Source: Adenanthera pavonina (taxonomy: Eukaryota; Streptophyta; Magnoliopsida; Fabales; Fabaceae). From it: a stretch of DNA of 64,000 nt. Position numbers and translations under genes: made by a program. The notes beneath the pieces are model-generated. The model was not told the DNA's origin. It ran no database searches and saw only the letters and a list, made by a program, of their open reading frames with translations. Below are positions 36,835 to 50,191 of the stretch, one piece after another (position 1 is the stretch's first letter; each line of letters opens with the position of its first letter). Location: positions 1,565,001 through 1,629,000 of the forward strand of contig JAIVEN010000015.1 of assembly GCA_026686845.1 (NCBI GenBank), written 5' to 3'.

Positions 36835-38545
36835 AAATAGTCATAGTAATAACATGGCAACATAATCATATCATAAAACATGCTTAAACATTATTGTGCA
36901 ATAACATAAAAACATAGCAAGTTACTATTTGGGAGCTTTAACATTTTCATTTTAACTTAATTCCTTTCCAATCACTTCCTTGCAACTTTCCAAGCCTAAA
37001 AGCAATGAGATAATCATGATAAATTAATTAACTCATTCTCAATGAGGTTTCTTAAAGGTTTTTTAAGCCCTAAATGTTCATATTTTTCATTCTAAGTATA
37101 ATTTTTCAGATTATACTTTATCCTTGCTAATTTTGACACAAGGAATCCATTTTTAACCTTAGTTTTATGAAATTCCACTTCTTTCCCTCACTTTTCAATT
37201 GACCGAAGTTGACATACTTAGGGCATAAAAGAAGTTTGGCTTTGATTTCATTAATTCTTATGCAATTTCATCTTAATCTTACCAGGGCCTACTCTTCCTA
37301 TCATTATTTTCATGTAACACACATTCCTTAATTACCTATTTCCTTGGCCAAATTGAGTATCAAGGGAGGAGAATTCATGCAACACTACTTTATTTTATTA
37401 ATTCATCCTTCATCTTATTTATTTACATGAAAATTCCATCCCTAACTATTTCTATGTATAGGCCGAAATTACCATAATCATAGAGAAAGGGAAATTTCAT
37501 TCTTTTTATCTAATTCTCTTGCTCTAATCTATAGAATTAAAGAAGAATTCTTACCTTACTTTCCTTGCTTTTTGGCTTCTTTTCTTTTCTCCTTCTAGTC
37601 CTTTTTTTCCTCTCTGGTCTTCCTTCCTTTCTTTTCCTTTTCTTCTCCCTTGGTTTGCCTTCTTTCTTACCCTTTATTTCAACTTCACTTCCTTTCTCTC
37701 TTCCTTCTGGTGTGTTGGCCAAGAATGGAAGAAAATGGAGGGTATAACACTTAAAAAACAAGCATATGAAATTACTATTTTTCCCCTTATAGCATTCACA
37801 CAATATTTCACATACGACATCTTTTCCATTCCTGCTTTTAATATGTTCCCATTGGATATATTGTAGTCGCACTTTGGATATAGCCCATAAAAATGATTAC
37901 TTTCTTTTCTTACCCATAAATATGGCTATAAAAAGGCTGATGTTACAAGAAATATCCTTAATATAACATATTTTTCTTGGTCCAAATATATCCTGTATTG
38001 GTTAATTTTTACCTGGACAGTTAAGGGTACTTTAGCTGTATTTTCTAACACGGTTAATTCCTTTTATATACCCATGAACAAACTAGATTGATATGTATTT
38101 AATTTAATTAACTGTCACAAAATGTACTTATGTGGAGCCCCAATACTTTTATTTTTTACTTTATCTATATTTGTGGGGTCTAGAAGACTTTTTCTTTTTA
38201 CAATTAAATTTCTATTATATTTTACAATCTATTTCTTTCTAAACCCATCCTTTTGAGCCCAATATATTATTTCATTCGATTCAGTATGTCATAAGGTCCA
38301 TTTTGACAAATACATTGCTTATTTTCGAAATTACCCTAGAAGGACCAAATTGCAAATAAATTTTTCTTTAGGGACCAAACTACAAATAATTTCTAATTAG
38401 GGACCATTTTGCAAATATGTTTCTTTTAAGGTCCAAGCATGTGAAATTATGATTTTACTCTTCCTTTCATTCAAATAATGCATCATATGCTATATCATCA
38501 TATTTTCATACAGATTGTAATATTTAAAAAATCATGAATGTTACA

Positions 38546-38886
38546 GGGGTGGGGAGTAAGTCCAAAATTAATTTTTAATTGTGGCCAACAACCTTAAAAT
38601 TTTATAAAAAAAAATTGGGGAAGGGGGTGGCCCCCCCCCCACCATATTAATTCGCCGATAATAATAACTTGTAACTAAAACCTAACACATTAATTAAGAT
38701 TATTCTAAAAAGTTGACTTAGTAAATTCTCTTAGATAAGATGAATTTAGAAATATCATTGTTATGATGAGATAGGAACGCAAGGAATGGCAATGGTATTT
38801 CCCTGCACCCTCTGTTTTTCTCATTTTCTTCTACATATGAAGAAAATGGGCCAAGAGGGGTTTGCCTACCTAGCCTTTCTTTTTAG
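38546..38886. other. Displaced upstream flank of the C-unit CYP714
   Basis: Homologous to 3380-3760 upstream of copy A (shared cccccaccatat, attaatcaagatta, atgaagaaaat.ggccaag.gg, tttgccta, cctagccttt). It is the continuation of the CYP714 C upstream flank, now separated from the gene by the 9.7 kb insertion. Confidence 0.6.
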
Positions 38887-39403
38887 CAATGTTATCAAAA
38901 TCAGACCAGACATTGAACCGAACACAATACTAGTTCAAAATTTAATGATTTAACCACAACCCCACTTAATTAAAGCCTTAAGCGTGTTAAATAATACTGA
39001 ATCATTCATATATTATTCACCATAAACAAATTATTAATACATTTTATAACTCAATATTTAAAGTTAAGTAAATTAATATTAATTCATAATCATATTTTGA
39101 GTTCAAACTAGTCAACTAATAATTCATTATTATATTATTTATTAAATAAATCTATAATTTTCAATAATTATATATCATAATAATGCTTATATAATATTTA
39201 ATATAAATAGAAAATTATTTTGTATTCAAAATTAATAATATTATTTTATCTTAAAAACAAAAAAAAAATTGAACTAGTTCAACTGATTCTCAGACTAGTT
39301 CCAAATTTGTTCGACCGATTCCACTAGTTGTTTCCTTTGTTTAGCCAAACTAGTCATCGATTCCTGATCTAACAGGTCAGTTCAATCCGATTCTGGTAAC
39401 ACT
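38887..39403. mobile_element. MITE of the aaaccgg/tgaaccg type with 9-base target duplication
   Basis: The left part (tcaaaatcagaccagacattgaaccg) and right part (gttcaatccgattctggtaacact) are imperfect inverted repeats rich in ctagttcaa / ggttcaa motifs, with an AT-rich centre. The flanks tctttttag and acttcttag agree at 7 of 9 positions. The element at 52788-53353 has the same architecture. Confidence 0.6.
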
Positions 39404-41164
39404 ACTTCTTAGACATGGAATCGCTTTTGCTATGTGATTGCTTGGAAAGGCGTGGCAAAGTCTCAACCTAGAGAAGATTTTATAGCGGAGTAAACTTCTA
39501 ATCCATGATAAAAAAATTCAAACTTTTTATATATTGTTTATAAAATTTTCTTTAGAATTAATATAGTAGATATATATTTTTGTTCTCTCGAAATATTGTA
39601 AGGTTTCAAACTTTCAATTTAAATATTAATTTTTTAAAATTTTTAAAATGTTTATATTAAAAATATTTTTAGATTCCAAAATTATATTAAAAAATTGCTT
39701 ATGATGAAAATTAAAGTAAAAATATAAACAAATACCATTGATATAAATATATTAATTTTTTTTAAGGAAAAGTTGCCCATCGGTATGCTCATTTTGGATT
39801 TATCCCGGCACACACACGCACATACGAGCAAATATATTCATCTGTTTTAAACTACATGACGGATTTAGTTGGGATTAAGATTTCAAAATATAAGTCACTT
39901 TATCAAAGTAAGTAACCATCAAATATTTTTTTTTCCAATTTTACTCCTATTTATGATAGTATTTAATTATGAAAGAGAAAAATAAAAAAATTACAGGAAA
40001 TGAGAATAATTCATTTTTACCCTCTACTTAATGAAGGTAATTTTAGAAAATTATAAAAATTTTTAAAAATATTAATGTTTTCTTAGTAGGTATAATTTAA
40101 AAAGGAGGAAATAATATATATATATATATTTGACTTTTCGTTGTTAATAATATTTTTTGAAATATTTTTGTTAGTTAGGAATTACACGTGTGTGGATTTT
40201 ATTCTTAACTAATATGGAAATCACTTCAAAAATCCTTGGGGGGGGGGGTTAGTTCTTTATCCAAATTTAATGTATCTTCCAACTAATCACATTTATTAGT
40301 GTTTCCAAAGTAAAATCTACAACATTAATTAAAATCATTTAGAAAGTTGACTTTCCCAAAAATATTATTAGTAGATATATACTTCATCCACTCCCTATTA
40401 TAAGTAATATTTTATAAGAATTTAAGTATATAAAATATATGTCACTTTGTGAATGTTAAATATTTTTTTCCATACTTACCCTCATTAAATAATTATGATG
40501 GAGAGAGATTAAAAAAGAAATAATTAAAATAAGAATAATTTAATAAGGGCAATAGTGAAAAGTTATGTTAAATTTTGCAAAGTTCAAGAATTTTATTACT
40601 TTTGTTGGTACTTGTAAAATAGTTAAAAAGTGATTTATAATATAGAATAAACAAAGTATATTTTTGTTCTGTCGAAATATTGTAAGGTTTCAGTTCAAAT
40701 ATTTTCCAAAATTTTTAAAATGTTTATATCATCGTATATAATTTATTTTACAAAAACATTTTTAGATTCCAAAATTATATTAAAAATTTTCTTATCATGA
40801 AAATTAAACTAAAAAGTTAAACAGATAAAATTGATACAAATATATTAATTTTCTTAATGTAACAACCTATTTGGTTCAATTATATTTGTGTTTAGTTAAG
40901 CAAATTACATTTACACCCATAAAGCTAATTAAACCCACGGTTGGAAATGATTTCACTCACTAGAAGCCATGTATTAGGGATTACATACCTGTAATTGAGA
41001 TGAAAACATTGAATTTTTGAAAAAATTTTTTACTAAGTATTTGTTTTTTATTTATTAATAATGTTTTTTGAAATATTTTTGTTGGTTAGAGAATACAAGT
41101 GTGTTAGAGGATTTAATTCTTAATTACTCCCTTTTGTCCCTTTTATAAGAAACTTTTAGGAGGT
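39404..41164. other. Non-coding interval with MITE and promoter-flank fragments
   Basis: 39410-39480 resembles sequence upstream of CYP714 D (59765-59830; aatcgcttttgctatgtgattgct). About 40376-40660 has inverted ends (actccctattataagtaat... / ...gtgatttataatatagaa) of a Stowaway-like MITE. About 40235-40400 holds a diverged copy of the CYP714 upstream pattern (tttatccaaatttaatgtatc, ccaactaatcac, acaacattaatta). No gene is seen. Confidence 0.45.
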
Positions 41165-42790
41165 GCAATTTTTTGTTCCTTTTTATAAGAAATCAAATTT
41201 CATTGTCGCAAGCATTAAATGATCATTTTCTATTGTACCCTTCCTCCTTAATTGATAGTAGTTGTCACTTATCACTATTATGTGGAAGAAATTATTATTT
41301 AGACATATGAAAATCTTACTTAAAATGGTTGGGGAGGTGGGGTTCTTTATCCACGTTTTATATATTTTTCAACAAATCACATTTAATACAACTTCCAAAT
41401 TAAAGTAAATTTGACTTCATAAAGATCATTTTAGACATATAAAAATCTTACTTCAAAATGGTTGGGGAGTTGGGGTTCTTTATCTACGTTTTATATATTT
41501 TTCAACAAATCACATTTAATACAACTTCAAATTAAAGTAAATTTGACTTCATCAATTAAGATTATTTTAGAAAGTTGACTATCCCATAAATATTGTTAGG
41601 GTTTACTCTCTCCAATCCATTGTTTTGTGGAGTTTTTCTTAATTCATATGTTATGTACTAATTTACTTTTTTTGATCCCTCATTGATGTAATGGCTAGTC
41701 TAATAACATATGCTGAAATAAAGGAAATAGGTGGAATAAATAAGAGTACACATAAGATTTTTTGTTTTTTATAAGTTCAACGAAGTAACAAATTTTTTGT
41801 TCCTTTTTATAAGAAACCAAATTTCATTGTCCTAAACATTAAATGATCATTTCCTATTATACCCTTCCTCCTTAATTAATAGTAGTTGTCACTTATCACT
41901 ATTATGTGGAAGAAATTATTGATTAGACATATGGAAATCTTACTTCAAAATGGTTGGGGGTTGGGGTTCTTTATCCACGTTTTGTATATTTTTCAACAAA
42001 TCACATTTAATACAGCTTCCAAATTAAAGTAAAATTGACTTCATCAATTAAAATCATTTTAGTAAGTTGAATATCTCATAAATATTGTTAGGGTTTAGTC
42101 CCTCCAATCCATTGTTTTGTGGGGATTTTTTTTAATTCATAATATAAGGTGTTATGTGTTAATTTTCTTTTTTTGATGTCTAATTGATGTAATGGCTAAT
42201 CTAATAACATATACTGAAATAATGAAAATTGGCAGAATAAATAAGAGTACACATGATATTTTTGTTTTTTTTTAGAAGTTTAATGATGTAACAAATTTTT
42301 TGTTCCTTTTTATAAGAAACCAAATTTCATTGTCCCAAACATTAAATGATCATTTCCTATTATACCCTTCCTCCTTAATTAATAGTAGTTGTCACTTATC
42401 ACTATTATGTGGAAGAAATTATTTATTAGACATATGGAAATCTTACTTCAAAATGGTTGAGGAGTTGGGGTTCTTTATCCACGTTTTATATATCTTTCAA
42501 CAAATCACATTTAACATAGCTTCCAAAGTAAAATTTAGTTCATTAATTAAGATCATTTTAGAAAGTTGACTATCCCATAGATATTGTTAGGGTTTACTCT
42601 CTCCAATCCATTGTTTTGTGGAGTTTTCTTAATTCATAAGATATTATATACTAATTTACTTTTTTCTGATCCCTCATTAATGTAATGGCTAGTCTAATAA
42701 CATATGCTGGAATAATGAAAATGAGTGGAATAAATAAGAGTACCCATGGGATTTTTGTTTTTTTAAAAGTTTAATGATGTAACAAAATTT
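41165..42790. repeat. Tandem array of about 500-base units, roughly three copies
   Basis: The marker tttttgttcctttttataagaaa begins near 41170, 41793 and 42295. Each is followed by ttgtcacttatcactattatgt, a ggttggggagttggggttctttatcc segment, caacaaatcacattta, aaagttgactatcccata and attgttagggttta.tc.ctccaa. The first unit has an internal duplication of about 130 bases (41310-41560), making it longer. The part from ttctttatccac onward resembles the upstream region of the CYP714 genes. The open frame at 42300-42569 is accidental. Confidence 0.85.
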
Positions 42791-43079
42791 CTTTAAGATG
42801 AATTGTTGGCAATACTTTGTATTATAGACTTGAGGGACTATATTATAAAAATAAATAAATAATTAATTTATACATATAAAAAAAAGTTCCCCTCTTATAT
42901 GTGTCTCAAATTAAAAAAAATTTCCAAGAATGCCCCAAATTTAATACTACCATAAAATTAATTACACATAGTTAAATTCGGTATTAATAATGATGGATGA
43001 AGGGTAATTTGTGACTTATAAAAAAGGGTAATTTGAGAAATAAATAATTAATAGTTCAAACCTTAACATTTACTATATA

Positions 43080-43323
43080 CTCCCTCAATTCCAAAACTTT
43101 TGTTGTTTAAAGTTATGTCATAGTAAATTAAGAAATTATTAATTAATGTATACATTAACAAAAATACCTTCATTTAAATGATATACTATAACTATGAGAG
43201 AAAATGATTAATATTAATAAATGAGAATATAAGTAGAGAACTAAGTCTTGAAATTATAAAACAATAAAAGTTTTGAAACAAAACCAAAAGACTAAAATAA
43301 CAAAAGTTTTAAAACAACAGAAG
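43080..43323. mobile_element. Stowaway-like MITE
   Basis: TA dinucleotides flank it (43078-43079, 43324-43325). The ends CTCCCTCAATTCCAAAACTT and, from the right inward, CTTCTGTTGTTTTAAAACTT are inverted repeats. It is 244 bases with no coding capacity, a Tc1/mariner-type miniature element. Confidence 0.75.
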
Positions 43324-44182
43324 TATATATGAATTTATTGATTTATATTTTGTTAAATTTGAAATTTTATCTTAATATTTTATTTTTCAAATCATCAAGT
43401 GTCAATATGCAATGATACAAAAAAGAACATTGAAATTTAAAACTTTTACAAACTCAAGTTGGTGCAAGAGGTAATTTATCTTTTGTTTTATTATACTAAA
43501 AACATCATCCATTAAACAAAGAGTTGGAAGTATGATTCTCAATCTTTATATATAAAGTAAACTTAAATTGGAAGAGATTTATCTTTTATTTTCATTGCTC
43601 CAATGGATATTTGTCTTTATCCATGGCAAAAAAAAATTAAAACTTTTATATTTTCTTTATAAAATTTTCTTAAGAATTAATATAGTAAATATATTTTTTT
43701 TCAAAATATTGTAAGTTAATTTCAATTCAAATATTTTTAAAATTTTAAAAATGTTATATCATCGTTTTTAAATTATTTTATGAAAAAAAAATTTAGATTC
43801 CAAAGTTATATTAAAAAATTATAATAATATTAGCCTTATTTCACTAAATGAAGTTGGTTACATAGATTATATGATGTCATAAAACTCTTAAAAATTATCT
43901 TTTCAAATAAATTATTTATCAAGAAATCTTACCATATAACCTCCATCATTATTCTTCTTCATTTTTATTTACCTTTTTATAGGGATAAAACTATATGATC
44001 AACTTTTCTAACGGGCTCATTTGGTGCTTTTCGAAACAAATAAAATTGATATAAATATATTAATTTTTTGAAGGAAAAATATGGCCCCATGATTATGTTC
44101 ATTTTGGATTTCCTAGCGCACACCAACAAATATAAATATTAATAAATAATAAAATAATTAGTAATATATTTATTACTAAGTA

Positions 44183-44439
44183 TTTCCTCCTGTCCTTAAT
44201 ATAGGACTTTTTAATTTAATGATGAAGATTAAGGATGTGAGTTAAAATTAGTTAATTATCTTAAATTTTTCAAAATTAAAAATATCTTTCTAAAATTACC
44301 TTTATTTAATTTATTTATCTCTCTTTCTCTCATGAATAGAATATGTGCATTTTTCAGTAATGCATATTAAATACTATATCATTTTTTCAAAAAAAGGTTC
44401 TATATTTACAATCAAATCAAAAGGTCCTATTGGAGTGAG
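44183..44439. mobile_element. Stowaway-like MITE, same family as 336-552
   Basis: TA flanks at 44181-44182 and 44440-44441. The left end is tttcctcctgtccttaatat; the right end read inwards is CTCACTCCAATAGGACC. The inner segment (gttaaaattagttaattat, ttaccttatttaat) is shared with the copy at 336-552. Confidence 0.65.
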
Positions 44440-44519
44440 TATTTGTTTTTTGCTTATTAATAATATTTTTGTTGGTTAGAGATTACAGATGTGTCAGAGG
44501 ATTCAATTCTTAATTAGCA

Positions 44520-44690
44520 TGGAAAGCTTACTTTAAAATGGTTAGGGGAACTAGGGTTCATTATCCACATTTAATGTATCTTCCAACAAGTCACATTTAT
44601 TTCAGTATTCAATATAAAATCTACGCAAATCAAGATCACTTTAGAAAGTTGACTATCCCATAGATATTGTTAGTGATGATGGTCCACCAA
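44520..44690. repeat. Further copy of the CYP714-flank-like repeat
   Basis: Contains ggttaggggaactagggttc, attatccacatttaatgtatc, ccaacaagtcacatttat, aaaatctac and agaaagttgactatcccata, paralleling both the 41-42.8 kb array and the upstream regions of CYP714 B and C. Confidence 0.6.
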
Positions 44691-44975
44691 AAAGAGCATG
44701 AATTGGGTGTTACAAATTTTTCATCTTTTTTAAAAAAAAACTATCCAATGCCATAGGAAAGCTCACAGAACAAGGACCAATTAAGTAGAATATATGGAGA
44801 GATAAAAGAAAAGTGATGCACAAGCTATTTATCCTATTAGGCTTAACCACTTAACCAATGTTCTATCTCCAATCAATACTTTAAGAAAAACATGACTTCT
44901 AATTTTAAATTATAATGACTTCCTTCTTTTTTCTAAGTAGCTCTTTTATCTACTTTGAACCATTAATAGATTTTC

Positions 44976-47900
44976 TGTTATCATCCCAATCTCGTTAGAG
45001 GTATGCTATACTAATTCAGGACATAAAATTTTTTTTTGTCATGAACCAATTTCTAGCATGTGACTGGCACACAAGCTAAGTCAAGAGATCCCAGCTCAAC
45101 TTGGCAAGCCTGTAGATTTTCTAATTTACTACCGGGGAAAAGAGGACAATATCGCCGAATTTTATTAATTGCCCTCACTTAAATGAGAAAGGAATACAGT
45201 GGTTACATCCAAGATACTAATAACCATAAACTAAAACACAACCATGACTTATAACCAAAGTTACAAAACAACCAACCTCTAAACCTAAGACCATGAGTCT
45301 TCTGCCAACACCTAATCAATGAGCATAAAAGGAGAGCATTCAACCTGCAAAAGTTGTTTTTGCCCAAAGAAATATACAATAAGAAATATTTCACAAACAA
45401 GATACAAAAGAAACACTAAATGACAATTGTATAAATTTAACAACACAAAAAGAAACACTAAACAAGAGAAACAATAAACTCAATAAAAGGAAAATAACTA
45501 ATAAATTAGAGCAAGATAAACATAACTAGACATGCTATGTCATTGCTTTCATCATGACATTTGCATTCCCTATTCATCTTAGTGTTGTTACTATGTTAAA
45601 ATGCTTCTGCACTACACATATAAATATATATATATGTGTGTGTGTGTATATATCATATTTAGTCACAAGGACTATATATATATATATATATTTCATACCA
45701 TAAGCTACAAGGAGGAATAACCATCTCACTCAGGATCATATATCATATTATAAATCATCTCATAAATTATGGGGAGGATTAATCATCTCACCTGATAAAA
45801 TATATATGTATAGTTATATTATAATCAGCTGATTACCTAATGGACTTGCAAGCAACCATTATTGAACTGCAAGACTCATTCTAGCCTTGACTGAATATGA
45901 ATCACTAACATCTATCAATCAAACTTATAGCTATCATTGTTCATTTGCTAAGCTTCAGCTATCCTCAATCATCAAATGCTTCCTATAATTGAATCAATTA
46001 CAATTTCCTCAACCAAAATTTACTTGTCATTAAAGACATAACACCCACCAACTATGCTTAATTAAGTCTATAGTCCAACTCTATTCAAGCCTACATGTCC
46101 TAAAGTATATTTCACTGACCCGTCCTATACCCCATAAGTATCACTAATTCAAAGGACCAACTTCCCTCTATCACCACACCGATCTATTACTACTGCATAA
46201 GTGCTAAAGAAATAAAGTGACTACATAGCCAAATAGATAAGCTCATAAAGGCAAACAATATCTAACAAATCAACAAACAAGTAAGTAGCAAGTCAATAGA
46301 GACAAGCAAACAGATAGGCAAATGAACAAATGAATGAATGATGTCAAAATCAATGCCCAAATAAGTAATTTGTACCACACAATTTGGCAATACTAGGAGT
46401 CTGTTTGGTTTACCATTGAGGCTAGCAAAAGTATGCCAAAGATACTTTTAACTAACTTTGTATTTGTCTTATTTCAAAAGGTTTTCCTATAAACTTACTT
46501 TTATCTCTACATATACTTTTAGCCAATGAATTAAATAAATTATTTTTCAGTTTGCAAATATATTTTTATTTTACAATTATGTTATTAAACTTACTTTTGT
46601 AATAAAAAACATCCAAACATAAATCATGTTATAATAAACTTACTTTTATCAAAACTTTATTTTATTAAGTTTACAAACTAAAAACCAAACGGGCTCTAAA
46701 TGATTGAATTACACTACTAACTAAACTCCAGTCATGTATTCAAATTGTACTTGAACACGAACACAAAGCACTCAAAATAAAATGGAAAATAATCAATCTA
46801 GTACAATCCTTGTTAAAATATTTGACCACGCCTCATGTTAAACTAATAAGACTTTATTTATGTCACCTCCATGATAACATGCATCCTCCAAAATGTTATA
46901 CACTCTATCACTATTTATAAATCCACTTTTGTTAGTTTAGCATCAATATCCCTAGCCTTTTCAATCATTTCAACTATTTCTTGTCCATTCAACACGACAC
47001 ACAAGGTAATAAAGAAATAAGTGGAATACAGGACCAGTAAACAGAAAACATAATTTTAATAACTAAAAAAAAGAGGTGATTAACGAAAGAACAAACCAAT
47101 GAACAATTGTTTTTACTAATCAATTAATATGTAATTACATTAACAGCATTTAAATAAATAGAATAATTGATAAGGAAAAAAATTAGAAGAATTTAATTTA
47201 ATTTGTTACAAACAGAAACAGTAAATGGAAGGGGAAAATAATAATGGATAATTAAAGATAGAAAGAAAGAAAGATAATTGTATAAATTTATATATAAATG
47301 GATAAAAAAATTAAATGATAAAATGGAATGATTAATTATCATAAAAATAAATAGAAGATTAGTTAGTTAAATTAATTAGCTGAGTTCATAAAGAAATAAA
47401 GATAGCCCATCATTGAGGTTAAACAAACTTGAATGAATTTTCCCAAATTAAATATAACCAAAGAGAATTAATAATAAATCATCAAAATCCTTTCATGTAT
47501 TATATTCATCTTGTGCCTTTGAATTTATGAGAGAAAAATAAAATGAACAAGTAATCAAGTAAGTGGGCAATAACTAGATGAGTGATGAGTTAAATTGAAC
47601 AAAGAAAATCGGTACTCAAATGGATAATACTATCATGTCACAACTTATAAATAGACATCAAAAGGAAACAAAGCATCCCATATTATATGCACTACTTACC
47701 CAAGGGATGATCAAGCAATTAGTTGCTATATTGATACAAGGAAACCTTGCGTTCAAATGGCCTAAAACATAGACTCACAACAACTGTTCATCAAATTGCC
47801 AATACTAAAGCCATAATGGTAACCATAGTCAAGCAAGTTTCAAAATTCATCGTTCATTCCTTCCCTGTGAAGGTTTGTTATTTCAACCATTTGAAAGGTC

Positions 47901-50076
47901 TTCAATTATAAAACTAGGGCATCCATTAGGCAAAACTAATTTTAACCCAGTCCAAACAAGAACGCACTTACTAGCTAGTAGGCTAAGCAACAAAAAAAAA
48001 AAGACCTAAGGTACATATGTGACGAACCAAACATTTAAATCTACTATGCTAATCAACCCATTTCGGCGAAATAAAAATTAATGGAAACCATAATCCCAAG
48101 CCTCCTTATGGAACATAACAAAAATCACAATCTCAAACCCTTTTGGAAAGAAAGTTTCTAAGATAAATTTTACCAAAATTCTCAAAATATGAATTTGTGA
48201 GTTGAACCAAGAATACATCATATATATATATGCACAGTGATCAATAACTCAATCAACATTAGTCAGAGAAAGAGAAGAAGGAACAATAGTCAAGAGATAA
48301 AACCTTCAGTTCACAAGTGTTTGCCAACAATTTGCACACCGTCCAATACCCACCACCAATTTCATATGCACTCTAATTCCTTTGGTTTGGCAAATCCTTT
48401 GTAACAAAAAAACAAAGACAAATAAATCCCTCATCCATGGCAACACCATGCTTTCATCTAGGACTATGCAGTGGCAGGGCCAAGATCCGGCAGGTCTGCC
48501 GATGTTCTGCTTGAAGAAGGAGCCGAGATTGGTAATTCATCCCATGGTCCAGCCCGGCCTAGATCAACTTGGCTTGTGATAGCCCATGGCCCACACGAGA
48601 TGGACTAGAATAGGATCAGGCCAGGTATGGCCCAATCTTAAGTTAATTTTAAAAAAAAAAGCTACCTCTCTTCTCCATTTTTTGCTTATCATCCTTTCCT
48701 AGTTCCTATAAGACAACAATGGCCAAACACATCAAATATATCCAAAAATAACCACCACCCATGGGAAAGAAAAGCATGTCTCAAAAAAAGAGAAGAAGAA
48801 GAAGAAAGATCTTGGAGAATATATAACAACAACCAACAAATCCATTCAAAAAATATATCACATCTAATGAAGAAGAGACAAGATCTAGGATAAATTGGAA
48901 AAAATTTAGGTATCAAAGATACAAATCTAGTCAAAAATCAAAATGAGAAGAGAAATTGAACCATAGACTTCACACGTGAGAGGAATGGTGAAGACGAACC
49001 TTGGAGGTGGGGGACGACCAAGATGGACCTTGGTGGGGGACATGACAAGTTGACGATGGCAATCTTGGATGTTGAGGAGAGAAACGCCTTGAGTGGTTGA
49101 GCTCTTCTTGGACACACACAAACCAATGAACCATAATGGGAAAAGGAAGGAGAGGACAATGTTGTAAGCAATCATACATGGTGGTAAGGGATGGGGCGGT
49201 GGTGACCTTTGATGGAGGAGGCGATGATGGATAATGGGGGAAAGAAACCAATAACGGATTTTACGGATTAGTCTGGATGAGTGCCAGTGTGCCAATGTTA
49301 GAGAGAGAATAAGATGCACGGTGTTGTGTTGTCATTCTGAGAAGCCACGTGAAAACGGAGTAAAAAGATGAAATAAGTAATAAAAAAAAATAAAGGACAT
49401 ATATTTGGGTAGGGGTCAAGACGAGCCGCTACTTGTCTGTGGCCCGTCCCAACCTAACCTTAATTTGGCCTGATTGTACGTCTAGTTTGTTCTTTTTCTT
49501 TTATGGACCAACCTGGCCCTAACCCAATTGTCCTTGGCAAGACTAAGTAGATTGGGCCATTAGGTAAGTTGCATAACCCTAATTTCATTGATCATGTGAT
49601 GATTCCCCTTTTTCTCCCTCACCAAGAGAGGGAAAAGAAAAGAGAGGAGGATTGTGTGCCATTAGAAGGTTGGTGGCTATCCCCCATAACCTTTTTCAGA
49701 AAAGCAAATCCCCTCATTTAAACCCTAGCTGACATTATATTTTAAGCCACCTAGATATATTTTCATAAAATGATAAGGAGAATTAAATTTAAATTGAAAT
49801 TAAAAGTAACGGATGTTGGAATAATCATATATAGTATAACTAATTAAATCAAACCCTAACAACCTCTTAAATAAAAGAATAATATTAATCAAATCTTTTC
49901 TGTTTGTTTTTTTATCCTGTTATCTTTATCTTTCCTTAATTCTAAAATAAAAGTATTATTATATTTTTCAGTACTTCATTAATCTTGTTTTAATGTTCTT
50001 CTAAAGACTACTTCGTCTTTTTTTCATTATTTATATTGACATAGTGTGTGTATACAAAATTTTAAGGGATATTACA
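44976..50076. mobile_element. Possible large degenerate LTR-type element
   Basis: Starts TGTTATCATCCC and ends GGGATATTACA, a plausible inverted pair for a Gypsy-type LTR. The 5-base flanks are ttttc (44971-44975) and ttctc (50077-50081), 4 of 5 identical. The 5.1 kb between is gene-poor. Short frames at 45203-45400, 48382-48579 and the Pro/Ser-rich frames at 48927-49319 are not convincing genes. A hAT-like MITE (46397-46697) is nested. Direct LTR repeats could not be recognised, so this call is weak. Confidence 0.3.
46397..46697. mobile_element. hAT-like MITE
   Basis: Ends gagtctgtttggtttacc and, from the right inward, TAGAGCCCGTTTGGTTTTTAG are inverted repeats of the GCCCGTTTGGT type common in plant hAT MITEs. 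The interior holds short inverted aaacttacttttat motifs. No clear 8 bp duplication was found. Confidence 0.6.
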
Positions 50077-50191
50077 TTCTCTCTCCAAGCTCAACTTGAT
50101 ATAGAAGAAACCTGCATTTTCTTCTTTACAAAGCTTCATAAGGATTCATGTGGAAATCAAATTTCCTATTTTCATATTCATACATGGGCAC

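Larger units (their letters stand above)
28856..38545. mobile_element. LTR-like composite element upstream of CYP714 C
   Basis: It begins TGTAACACC and ends ATGTTACA, flanked on both sides by gggg (28852-28855 and 38546-38549). Sequences outside it (left: aaaaataaatttt; right: gtccaaaattaattttt) together match the uninterrupted upstream flank of copy A at about 3345-3400, which supports an insertion. Within it, segments starting near 28856 and near 30709 appear to be diverged copies of one another. The second continues past a nested element (31236-36048) to 38545; shared landmarks are ggaatccatttttaac at 30131 and 37142 and a cttacctta...cttgctctt/cttttt stretch. No gag, protease, RT or integrase frame is seen. 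The internal structure is uncertain. Confidence 0.5.

Noticed and set aside
37537..37872. Lys/Arg/Glu-rich frame of 111 codons
   Set aside because: It is the reverse of a CT-rich tract in repeat DNA; low complexity with no domain.
48927..49319. Overlapping Pro/Ser-rich frames in three phases
   Set aside because: Three frames open at once over the same GA/TC-biased DNA indicates composition, not coding.
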